Shown one piece after another: positions 1-7,231 of a stretch of DNA of 17,340 nucleotides. This stretch comes from CAYURR01 sp964446745. GTDB lineage: Bacteria; Bacillota; Clostridia; Lachnospirales; WQUN01. Each line of letters begins with the position of its first letter. Position 1 is the stretch's first letter. The position numbers were made by a program, and so were the translations under genes. The notes below the pieces were generated by a model. It did no database searches and was not told where the DNA came from. It saw only the letters and a list, made by a program, of their open reading frames with translations. Location of the stretch: positions 1 to 17,340 of the forward strand of contig CAYURR010000044.1 in NCBI GenBank assembly GCA_964446745.1, given 5' to 3'.

Positions 1-217
1 GCGCAGTCAGTACATGGTCAAAGTGCCCGTGCGTAAGAACGATCTCCTTTATCCTGATGCCGTTTTTATTTACAAACGCCGATAACGCCGGTTCACCTCC
101 GGCCGGGTCTATTACAATACCTTCCGCGTTGTCGTCTGAATTGTCGTAGTAGCACAGATAACAATTCTGATCCATGCCCCTATCCTTAAAAACCTCTATC
201 TTGATCTCCGGTTCCAT
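1..217 (-). CDS. Metallo-beta-lactamase-fold hydrolase, N-terminal part (cut by left edge)
   Basis: I translated the minus strand from the ATG at 217 to the window edge, giving about 72 residues. It starts MEPEIKIEVF, has the early strand and turn of an MBL-fold enzyme (NCYLCYYD, then GIVIDPAGG), and reaches the metal-binding motif THGHFDH, the HxHxDH signature of the glyoxalase-II-like hydrolases. Such proteins bind one or two metal ions and hydrolyse thioesters or related substrates in the cytoplasm. The substrate cannot be read from this fragment. An in-frame ATG at 235 would add six residues, but AAAGGG lies about nine bases before the ATG at 217, which I prefer. It follows rel after about 40 bases and is probably co-transcribed with it. 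A hydrolase of this kind is a usual neighbour of rel in Clostridia and Bacilli. The C-terminal part lies outside the window. Confidence 0.85.
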   Translation of the reverse strand, partial: MEPEIKIEVFKDRGMDQNCYLCYYDNSDDNAEGIVIDPAGGEPALSAFVNKNGIRIKEIVLTHGHFDHVLTA

Positions 218-260
218 TACATCTATCCCTTTCATATTCCATATCAAAGCTATCTACTAT

Positions 261-2459
261 CTATACCCTCACGATCTCATGCACGCCCGCGAGCTTAAGC
301 ATCCTGTTACACAGACGGTCGAGCTCCTCCCTGCTGGCTATCTCGATGCCGAGATTAAACACGGCCTCGGCGTTTTGCGTACGCGCGCTCATGCTCTTTA
401 CGGAGATACGCTCCTCAGTGATCACGCGTGATATGTCAAACAACAGCCCCATCTTCTCATCGCACAAAAGCTTCAGCTCCGCCGTGTAATGTATGCCCGC
501 CGAACCCTTTTCGGGCAGCTGCCACTCGGCCTCTATGAATCTGCTGCGTTCGATTTCATCCATATTCATTATATTTATACAGTCGGTACGGTGTATGGAC
601 ACCCCGCGACCCCTGGTAACAAAGCCCACGATCTCATCACCGGGTACAGGCGTGCAGCATCTTGAGAACCTAACACTGATATCCCCTACACCCTTTACTA
701 CGATACCGCTCTTTTTCTTGCGGTCTGTAGCGGTATGATCCTTCGTACTGATCGGAATCTCAATGTTTTGTACATTGCGCTCTATCTCGCTGATATAGTC
801 GTCGTGCAGCTTATTGATGACCTGACTCTCTTTAAGACCGCCATGTCCGATAGCCGCGCACATAGAATCCCAGTCCACAAAGTTAAATCGGTTCAGCACG
901 GCCTTCTGACGCTTATCATTGAGCAGTTCCGACAGATTCAGATTCTTCTTCTTTGCTTCCTTTTCGAGTAAATCCTTGCCTTTAATAATGTTTTCGTCTT
1001 TATTTATGCGTTTGAACCATTGATTGATCTTGTTTCTTGCCTGTGTGGTCTTGGCGAGCTTTAGCCAATCCGCGCTGGGCCCCTTGGAGTTTTGGCTCGT
1101 GAGTACCTCAACCTGATCGCCGGTCTTTAACACATGGTCAAAGTTTACGATCTTGCCGTTTACGCGTGCGCCGACCATCTTGTTACCTACCGCCGAATGG
1201 ATCGCATAGGCATAATCCACGGGTGTTGCGCCGCTGACGAGACTGATGACATCACCCTTTGGCGTAAAGCAATAGACATGATCCTTAAATACGTCCAGAT
1301 CCACCTTAAGCGCATGCAGGTATTCCTTGTTATCGGACATCTCGCGCTGCCATTCCAGTATCTGACGAAGCCACGACAGTTTTGCTTCCTCACTGTCCGG
1401 ATCGACCTGACCGGTGTCGCCCTGCTTGTATTTCCAATGTGCGGCGATACCGTACTCGGCTGTACGGTGCATATCCCATGTGCGTATCTGAACCTCAAAC
1501 GGGTCGCCCTCCGGCGAGATCATCGTGGTATGCAGCGACTGATAATGATTGGCCTTTGGCATGCCGATATAGTCCTTGAAACGACCCGGAACGGGCTTAA
1601 ACGCCTCGTGTACGATACCCAACACCTCATAGCAGTCGTGCTGGTTATTTACGATGACACGGACAGCAAACAGGTCATATATCTGATCCATCGATTTGTT
1701 CTGGCTTTTCATCTTTTTATATATGCTGAAGAAATGCTTAGGACGGCCCTCGGTGCGGCCATGGATATTATTCTTAATCAATAACCCATCGATCTGCGCT
1801 ACGATCTTGTCTATAAAAGCCTGCCTTTCGGACTGCTTTCTGCTGATCTTGTCCGCGAGGTCATAATACGCCTCGGGATCGAGGTATTTGAACGAGAGAT
1901 CCTCGAGGTCGTATCGAAGCTTTGATATGCCCAGACGATGCGCGAGCGGTGCATAGATGTCGAGGGTCTCTTGCGCTTTCTCGCGTTGCTTCTTTTCGGA
2001 CTGAAATTTAAGCGTGCGCATATTGTGCAAGCGGTCTGCTATTTTGATTAATATGACGCGAATATCCTTTGCCATAGCAAGAAACATCTTGCGATAGTTT
2101 TCGGCCTGCTCCTCTTCCTTGGAGGTATACTCGATCTTTTCGAGCTTGGTAACGCCGTTTACGAGCTCGGCAACCTCCTCGCTAAACATACTCACGATGT
2201 TCTCATAGGTGTATTCGGTGTCTTCTATAACATCATGCAATATCCCCGCGACGATGGACTCGAGATCGAGCTCGAGCTCAGCGAGTAGGATAGCCACAGC
2301 CAACGGATGAATGATATACGGCTCCCCGGATTTTCTAAACTGATCCTTATGGGCTATTACAGCGAGGTTATATGCCTTGTCAACTATCGGGAAGGATTTG
2401 GCAGGGTGGTAGAGCGATATCTTCTTAATCAGTTCGTCATACATTTCACGGTATTCCAT
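261..2459 (-). CDS. rel: Bifunctional (p)ppGpp synthetase/hydrolase Rel
   Basis: 732 residues, full length for the long RelA/SpoT homologues that make and degrade the alarmone (p)ppGpp in the cytoplasm, in contact with the ribosome. The N-terminal HD hydrolase domain shows H51, the H75-D76 pair in GILHDVIEDT and the ADRLHNMRTL helix, so hydrolase activity is expected. The synthetase domain follows (about 230-345), with GRPKHFFSIYKKM, DLFAVRV and YQSLHTT. Its R293-F-K-D296 matches the RxKD signature of bifunctional enzymes rather than the ExDD of synthetase-only RelA. A TGS domain starts near VYCFTPKGD, the zinc-finger-type region carries the C601-C602 pair (RCCTPVPGD), and an ACT domain ends the protein. 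A GGGAGG ribosome binding site precedes the ATG, with a promoter further upstream. It probably shares a transcript with the MBL-fold hydrolase. The gene is often called relA in Firmicutes. Confidence 0.97.
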   Translation of the reverse strand: MEYREMYDELIKKISLYHPAKSFPIVDKAYNLAVIAHKDQFRKSGEPYIIHPLAVAILLAELELDLESIVAGILHDVIEDTEYTYENIVSMFSEEVAELVNGVTKLEKIEYTSKEEEQAENYRKMFLAMAKDIRVILIKIADRLHNMRTLKFQSEKKQREKAQETLDIYAPLAHRLGISKLRYDLEDLSFKYLDPEAYYDLADKISRKQSERQAFIDKIVAQIDGLLIKNNIHGRTEGRPKHFFSIYKKMKSQNKSMDQIYDLFAVRVIVNNQHDCYEVLGIVHEAFKPVPGRFKDYIGMPKANHYQSLHTTMISPEGDPFEVQIRTWDMHRTAEYGIAAHWKYKQGDTGQVDPDSEEAKLSWLRQILEWQREMSDNKEYLHALKVDLDVFKDHVYCFTPKGDVISLVSGATPVDYAYAIHSAVGNKMVGARVNGKIVNFDHVLKTGDQVEVLTSQNSKGPSADWLKLAKTTQARNKINQWFKRINKDENIIKGKDLLEKEAKKKNLNLSELLNDKRQKAVLNRFNFVDWDSMCAAIGHGGLKESQVINKLHDDYISEIERNVQNIEIPISTKDHTATDRKKKSGIVVKGVGDISVRFSRCCTPVPGDEIVGFVTRGRGVSIHRTDCINIMNMDEIERSRFIEAEWQLPEKGSAGIHYTAELKLLCDEKMGLLFDISRVITEERISVKSMSARTQNAEAVFNLGIEIASREELDRLCNRMLKLAGVHEIVRV

Positions 2460-2504
2460 ACTCTACCTCCCTCATCAAAAAATCATATAAAAATGTTGAG
2501 AAAT

Positions 2505-2533
2505 ATTATAGTGATATTGCCAAGACTATGCAA
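2505..2533 (-). promoter_or_regulatory. Probable sigma-A promoter of rel
   Basis: On the minus strand a perfect TATAAT (2510-2505) lies 17 bases after TTGCAT (2533-2528), a weak -35. Initiation near 2498 would give a leader of about 40 bases before the rel start. It sits back to back with the promoter of the SH3b gene. Confidence 0.6.
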
Positions 2534-2555
2534 ACAAAAATTTATAACAAAAGGC

Positions 2556-2584
2556 TTGACAACTTATTTCGGAATTGTTAAGAT
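2556..2584 (+). promoter_or_regulatory. Probable sigma-A promoter of the SH3b-protein gene
   Basis: A perfect TTGACA (2556-2561) is followed after exactly 17 bases by TAAGAT (2579-2584, four of six consensus bases). The start codon at 2615 is 30 bases beyond the -10 box. Copies of TTGTTA surround and overlap this promoter, which may indicate an operator. Confidence 0.65.
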
Positions 2585-2614
2585 ATTGTTATCAACACAT
2601 AAAGGAATGATTAC

Positions 2615-3349
2615 ATGAAGAGACAAGATTTATTAACAAAAGTTTTCGCATATGTTGCTTTTTCTGCATTTTTCGCGGTACTGACATTTGTGTTTCCGTT
2701 TGTTAATGCGTATGCGGCAGACAGCGAATATGTTACAAATGATAATGTAAACTTTAGAACCGGATCATCCATGGAGGCCGAAATCATCAAGGTCGTACCG
2801 CGGGGTACACCGGTCGAGGTTATCGGCGAGTCGGTAGGTTTCTACTACGCGACGGTAGACGGCCAAACAGGATTTCTAAAGGCCGAGTATGTATCCAAAA
2901 GAACAGAAATGCATCAACTAATAAACGAATCGCCGGCCGATCTGACGCCATGGAGCGAGGTACGAAGCATTTTACCGATCGGTTTGGACTTACCGATATT
3001 TGATATATATACGGGCATCGTATACATGGTCAGGAGCTTTTCAAATGGCCTGCATGCCGATATCGAGCCTGTGACCACAGACGATACGCAAGCATTGAAG
3101 CGTACATACAACGGTGTCTGGAGCTGGGATCCACGACCCGTACTCGTAAATATAAACGGCAGGGTATTACCTGCGTCTATAAACGGTATGCCTCATGGTG
3201 GCGGCGTAAATAATCACAACGGAATGCAGGGTCAGGTATGCCTGCACTTCTACGGCAGCAGCACACACAACGGCAACCTACGTTTTGCTAATGAGCATCA
3301 AAAGGCTGTAATGGCAGCGTATAAATATATGGGGGCTGCAGCAAAATAA
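2615..3349 (+). CDS. Secreted SH3b-domain protein with an orphan C-terminal domain
   Basis: 244 residues. A basic start and long hydrophobic stretch end in NAYA, giving a signal peptide with likely cleavage after residue 34, so the protein is exported. Residues about 38-95 form a bacterial SH3 (SH3b/SH3_3) domain (NVNFRTGSS, GTPVEVIGE, GQTGFLKAEYV), which usually binds peptidoglycan. The remaining 140 residues include GVWSWDPRPVLVNI and a stretch with H194, C209, H211 and H218 (MPHGGG, GQVCLHFYG, STHNG). I recall this 'NGMPHG...CLHF...TH' pattern from other Firmicutes wall-associated proteins without an assigned activity. The His/Cys set could be a catalytic or metal site, but that is inference. 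The ATG is preceded by AAAGGA at good spacing. The gene stands alone between its own promoter and a strong terminator. Confidence 0.85.
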   Translation: MKRQDLLTKVFAYVAFSAFFAVLTFVFPFVNAYAADSEYVTNDNVNFRTGSSMEAEIIKVVPRGTPVEVIGESVGFYYATVDGQTGFLKAEYVSKRTEMHQLINESPADLTPWSEVRSILPIGLDLPIFDIYTGIVYMVRSFSNGLHADIEPVTTDDTQALKRTYNGVWSWDPRPVLVNINGRVLPASINGMPHGGGVNNHNGMQGQVCLHFYGSSTHNGNLRFANEHQKAVMAAYKYMGAAAK

Positions 3350-3356
3350 AAATCTT

Positions 3357-3395
3357 TACCACGGATGTGCAAGTAAATCCGTGGTATTTTTTTTT
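3357..3395 (+). terminator. Rho-independent terminator, possibly bidirectional
   Basis: A perfect 10-base-pair stem (TACCACGGAT / ATCCGTGGTA, 3357-3366 and 3377-3386) with a 10-base loop is followed by nine T residues. It ends the SH3b gene. Read on the minus strand, the same hairpin is followed by AAAGATTTTTATTTT, so it may also stop the convergent SLH-peptidase transcript. Confidence 0.9.
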
Positions 3396-3431
3396 ATTTT
3401 AGCTACAGCCCCTTTTCTATAATTATTGTTA

Positions 3432-4805
3432 TTATCTGGCCGGGTCCATGATCTCCCCAAGCGGAGCGATGTACAATGTAGCGAGATTGTCCAATAACTG
3501 CGCCTTGTTCTTTAACGGAGCGTATCGCGGATCGGAGAGCTTTTCCTTCATCTTCTGAGGATTGCTGATCAGTTCCTCAAAGATACAGGCCGCATCCTCG
3601 TAATATCCTGTTACACCGTAATCGTTGGCGAATATATACGAATCATCTATCGAGAACGAATTATGATACTTGACGCCCTTATTGAGTGCGATCAGCTTTT
3701 CTTGAAAGCTCGGATCGCATTCCTCTATCGCGTAGTGGATAGCATGGCCAAACTCATGCGCGATGATCGGAACCGTCATGCCTCCTTGGAAACTACCCTG
3801 CGGTACAAACATCTGTATATCCAGCTCTGTAAAGTACGAGGTAAAGCCACCCGCATTCAGATCCAAGGCCTCCTGCGTCGGCTTGCTGACCGTGAACGCG
3901 AACGGTATGCCCTTCTTCTCATAATATCCGACAAGCGCCTTCATAAACGTAGGTGATATGCTCTCGAGCACTTGATTGACCATTTCCATGTACTCGGTGC
4001 TATTCTGCAACGCCTTATCGGGATCGTTTACGGTCAGCCCGTAAACTTCCTTAATCTTCGCGATAGAGAGTACCTCGCCCTTTACCTCGGGCTTAGTGAT
4101 AGCGGTCAGGTTCTCACGCGAATACGGATCGATGAGCCTGGTGACCATCACGGCGACCTGCGCGCGTGTAGCGTTGGCTGCCGGTACAAAATCCCCTGTA
4201 TCGGGCTTCATGCCTATCATGATACCGCAGCTATATGCCTTTAATATCTCGTCGGCCTGTGCCAGACTTGCGATATCGGACTTATAATCCCCTATCGCAT
4301 CCTCTATGCCGGATTTGATCTCATATGAGTCGTTCTTGATCTTTTCGCCTGCGCCGATGATCAGCCCCGCAAGCTCCGAGCGTATGATAGGCTTGTCCCA
4401 TTCCTCGACGGTGTTGTCCCATGTGACCTTAAGCCCTGTTACATCCGCAGTATAAGCGAGATCTCTAACCCAATAGCCCTCGGCTACATCGGGCATAAAC
4501 TCCTTGTAACCGTCAGAGCTGCGGTCAATACTGACCAAAAGCCCCGCGCCTGCGCTCTTGATGATTACGGACAGCGCTTCTATACGCGACATGTTGTTGT
4601 CCGGGCGGTATGTACCGTCCGGATATCCCGTTATGCCGCCCCTGTCTACGATATTTTGTATCTGTCCCTTTGCCCAGTGTGTATCTATATCTGTGAACAT
4701 GTTCGCGCCCTCGGCGAATGCATTCACACTCAACATCGATATCACGAGGACCGAAACAAACATCCCCGCTATAACCCGGTACAGCTTCGTTCTTCTTTCG
4801 CTCAT
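3432..4805 (-). CDS. SLH-domain-anchored zinc metallopeptidase-like protein
   Basis: 457 residues. A signal peptide ends near AFA (residue 31). Three S-layer-homology repeats follow: about 36-80 (FTDIDTHWAKGQI, GYPDGTYRPDNNMSRIEA), a more divergent one at about 104-150, and about 165-228 (GMKPDTGDFVPAANATRAQVAV). These repeats hold proteins on the wall by binding secondary cell-wall polymer. The C-terminal half (about 260-457) carries H350-E-F-G-H354 in IIAHEFGHAIHYAIEE, the HExxH zinc motif, and a later acidic helix (E403-D-A-A, then E410-E411) that could give the third ligand as in gluzincins. I therefore infer a surface zinc peptidase, of uncertain MEROPS family and unknown substrate. It begins 11 bases after the arabinofuranosidase stop, with GAGGAT at the overlap as ribosome binding site, so it is probably co-transcribed with that gene. 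It is the last gene before a terminator. Confidence 0.85.
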   Translation of the reverse strand: MSERRTKLYRVIAGMFVSVLVISMLSVNAFAEGANMFTDIDTHWAKGQIQNIVDRGGITGYPDGTYRPDNNMSRIEALSVIIKSAGAGLLVSIDRSSDGYKEFMPDVAEGYWVRDLAYTADVTGLKVTWDNTVEEWDKPIIRSELAGLIIGAGEKIKNDSYEIKSGIEDAIGDYKSDIASLAQADEILKAYSCGIMIGMKPDTGDFVPAANATRAQVAVMVTRLIDPYSRENLTAITKPEVKGEVLSIAKIKEVYGLTVNDPDKALQNSTEYMEMVNQVLESISPTFMKALVGYYEKKGIPFAFTVSKPTQEALDLNAGGFTSYFTELDIQMFVPQGSFQGGMTVPIIAHEFGHAIHYAIEECDPSFQEKLIALNKGVKYHNSFSIDDSYIFANDYGVTGYYEDAACIFEELISNPQKMKEKLSDPRYAPLKNKAQLLDNLATLYIAPLGEIMDPAR

Positions 4806-4816
4806 CTAACTCATCC

Positions 4817-6331
4817 TCATTTATTTGTCTTTATGCGTATTACATTCCAGCTCCTTGCCTTTAAGCATGCACTGAGCTTACCGTCCTGTGTGCACGCGTC
4901 ACCGTTCTCGGTCGGTACAATGTTATTCGGATTGGCCTCGGTTTTTACGGCCTTCAGATCGCTGTGCGTCAGCACCGTATGCATAGCCGCCGGGGTATTC
5001 GCCGTTGCGTCCACAAACTGCCTGAGGTCACAGCATATCTCCATATCCTCATCGAGCGATTTATTGACCGCAAATACCGTCAGGTAACCGTTTTCCTCGT
5101 CATGCAGTACCACAGCGTCCAAAAACGGCGTATCGCCAAAAGCGCTCACATATATCGGCGACTTGACCAAGGTGTTCAACACCGTGCCCCTGCCGTATAC
5201 ACTAGCGTGCATGTACGGGAAGAAAATCGTCTGTCTCCATGCGCCGGTGTCCGATGTCATGATAGGGGCTATGACATTTACAAGCTGTGCGAGGCACGCG
5301 ATCTTGACCCTGTCTGCGTTCTGCAGGAGGGTTATCAGCATGCTGCCCACCAGCAGTGCATCCTCAAAATTATAGACATCCTCGAGCTGATGCGGTGCGA
5401 ACTGCCATTTCTTTAGCTCGCTGTCTGCTTGATTCGAGTGATACCAGACGTTCCACTCGTCAAACGAGAGGTTAATGCTCTTGTTGCTGCGCTTTTTAGC
5501 CTTTACATAATCGCAGATCGACACGACAGACTTGATGAAACGATCCATCCCGAGGTTATTTGCTAAAAACTCCGGTGTGTTATTGTCTCTGTTGCCGTAA
5601 TAGGTATGCAGCGAGATATAGTCGACGTTTTCGTAGCAATTATCGAGCACGGTGGCCTCCCACTCCGCAAAGGTCGGCATTGTGAGCCCCGAGCTGCCGC
5701 ATGCGACGAGCTCTATATCCGGATCCAGCATACGCATTACATTAGCGGTCTCGTTCGCGAGGCGACCGTATTCGGCTGCGGTCTTTCGTCCGATCTGCCA
5801 TGGGCCGTCCATCTCATTGCCGAGGCACCAGAGCTTTATGTTATGGGGCTTAGTATATCCATGCTTGACGCGCAAATCACTCCAGTATGTTCCCTTTTCC
5901 AAATTTGAGTATTCCAAAATCTCACGCGCTTCATTCACGCCGCGCGTACCCAAATTGATCGCCATCATCGGTTCCGTACCGGCTTTTTCACACCAGGACA
6001 TAAACTCGTCCAGTCCGAACTCGTTAGATTCGATAACGCCCCATGCTAGTTCCGCGCGTTTTTTACGCTGATCCTTCGGCCCTATTCCGTCCTCCCAGTT
6101 GTAACCGGATACGAAGTTGCCGCCCGGATAACGCACCACAGGCACACCAATCTCATTTATCAGTGCGAGCGTATCCTTTCTAAATCCTTGTTCGTCCGCG
6201 GATGTGTTGCCGGGCTGGTATATCCCCTCATACACAGCCCTGCCCAGATGCTCGATAAACGATCCGTAGATACGCTTATCCACCTCCGCGGTCACATAGT
6301 GTTTGTCGATGATGATCTCCGATTTCTTCAT
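4817..6331 (-). CDS. abfA: Alpha-L-arabinofuranosidase, GH51
   Basis: 504 residues, normal for intracellular GH51 enzymes, which release terminal arabinofuranose from arabinoxylan or arabinan oligosaccharides with retention of configuration. The TIM-barrel begins with IYGSFIEHLGRAVYEGIY and RYPGGNFVSGYNWEDGIGP. The acid/base glutamate is E173 in CLGNEMDG and the nucleophile is E292 in SFDEWNVWY, the positions expected by comparison with the characterised Geobacillus enzyme. The C-terminal part is the usual beta-sandwich. There is no signal peptide, so it acts on imported oligosaccharides. GAGAGGGGA serves as ribosome binding site. It starts 15 bases after the rsmA stop and is followed closely by the SLH peptidase, with no arabinose transporter or catabolic gene in the window. 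The DeoR-type regulator a few genes upstream could be relevant to sugar control, but nothing visible links the two. Confidence 0.95.
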   Translation of the reverse strand: MKKSEIIIDKHYVTAEVDKRIYGSFIEHLGRAVYEGIYQPGNTSADEQGFRKDTLALINEIGVPVVRYPGGNFVSGYNWEDGIGPKDQRKKRAELAWGVIESNEFGLDEFMSWCEKAGTEPMMAINLGTRGVNEAREILEYSNLEKGTYWSDLRVKHGYTKPHNIKLWCLGNEMDGPWQIGRKTAAEYGRLANETANVMRMLDPDIELVACGSSGLTMPTFAEWEATVLDNCYENVDYISLHTYYGNRDNNTPEFLANNLGMDRFIKSVVSICDYVKAKKRSNKSINLSFDEWNVWYHSNQADSELKKWQFAPHQLEDVYNFEDALLVGSMLITLLQNADRVKIACLAQLVNVIAPIMTSDTGAWRQTIFFPYMHASVYGRGTVLNTLVKSPIYVSAFGDTPFLDAVVLHDEENGYLTVFAVNKSLDEDMEICCDLRQFVDATANTPAAMHTVLTHSDLKAVKTEANPNNIVPTENGDACTQDGKLSACLKARSWNVIRIKTNK

Positions 6332-6346
6332 ACACAGAATCCCCTC

Positions 6347-7231
6347 TCAGTTTTTGTCGTGTCTAAAAACCAATTCTGTCAATCTCCCAAAATCCTTTAA
6401 ATTCATAGCCTCGCCCCGAATGTCCGGGTTCAATCCTGCCTCAGCTATGATTTCTAAAAGCTGTGGTTTTGTAAGTCCCTCAAATCCGTTCAGGCAATTT
6501 AGAAGCGTCTTTCGTCGCTGTGAAAACGCAGCCTTTATCAGTGCAAAAAGCATGTCCTTATCGGGCACGTCCACCGCAGGATGCTTATTTATCGTGAGCG
6601 TAACGACCACCGAATCCACCTTGGGCCTCGGGAAGAAGCAATTGACGGGCACGTTTGCAGCCAAGTATGCGCGCGCATGATAAGCCACTGCCAATGATAC
6701 GGCCCCGAAGTCCTTTGAGCCGGGCTCCGCCGCAAAACGCGCGGCGACTTCCTTTTGCACCATGACCGTGATGCTCTCGATCCTGTCGTGCTCAAACAAT
6801 CGCATGATGATAGGTGTAGTGATGTAATACGGCAGGTTTGCGACGACCTTTACAGCCGCGGACTTGCCGTCTGATGTACGTAACGGACACGCGTCTATTA
6901 CCTCGGCAATATCCGTTTTCATGATGTCGGAGTGAAAAACGTGCAGATTTTCCGCGTCTGCGAAGATATCGGCGAGCGCGTTCACGATCCCGCGATCGAT
7001 CTCTATCGCACTTACGTATCCGGCATGCGCGATCAGCGCCTGCGTGAGCCCCCCGAGCCCGGGCCCTATCTCGATCACATGATCGTCCGGCCCTACCCCG
7101 GCTGTGTTTATGATCTTTTGCACGACATGCGCGTCTATCATGAAGTTCTGGCCGAGATCCTTATTTGCACGCAGACCATATTTATCGGCCAGTGCCTTGG
7201 TTACCGCGTAGCTTGCTATCGTCTCCGTCAT
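6347..7231 (-). CDS. rsmA: 16S rRNA (adenine1518-N6/adenine1519-N6)-dimethyltransferase RsmA (KsgA)
   Basis: 294 residues, full length. RsmA uses S-adenosylmethionine to dimethylate two adjacent adenines in the 3'-terminal hairpin of 16S rRNA during late small-subunit maturation. Visible motifs are DLGQNFMID (25-33) at the N-terminal substrate side, the SAM-binding EIGPGLGGLT (54-63), the acidic E77 of motif II, and NLPYY (132-136), the adenine-methylating motif IV. FFPRPKVDSVVV and AAFSQRRKTLLN in the C-terminal part are family hallmarks. Its ATG overlaps the stop of the upstream GerMN lipoprotein gene in an ATGA arrangement, implying translational coupling. The arabinofuranosidase gene follows after 15 bases. 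I see no separate promoter in the overlap. Confidence 0.97.
   Translation of the reverse strand: MTETIASYAVTKALADKYGLRANKDLGQNFMIDAHVVQKIINTAGVGPDDHVIEIGPGLGGLTQALIAHAGYVSAIEIDRGIVNALADIFADAENLHVFHSDIMKTDIAEVIDACPLRTSDGKSAAVKVVANLPYYITTPIIMRLFEHDRIESITVMVQKEVAARFAAEPGSKDFGAVSLAVAYHARAYLAANVPVNCFFPRPKVDSVVVTLTINKHPAVDVPDKDMLFALIKAAFSQRRKTLLNCLNGFEGLTKPQLLEIIAEAGLNPDIRGEAMNLKDFGRLTELVFRHDKN

Noticed and set aside
1134..1784. 216-codon open frame on the plus strand, antisense to rel
   Set aside because: It lies wholly inside the well-supported rel gene, shows no recognisable domain, and its composition is that of a reverse-strand shadow.
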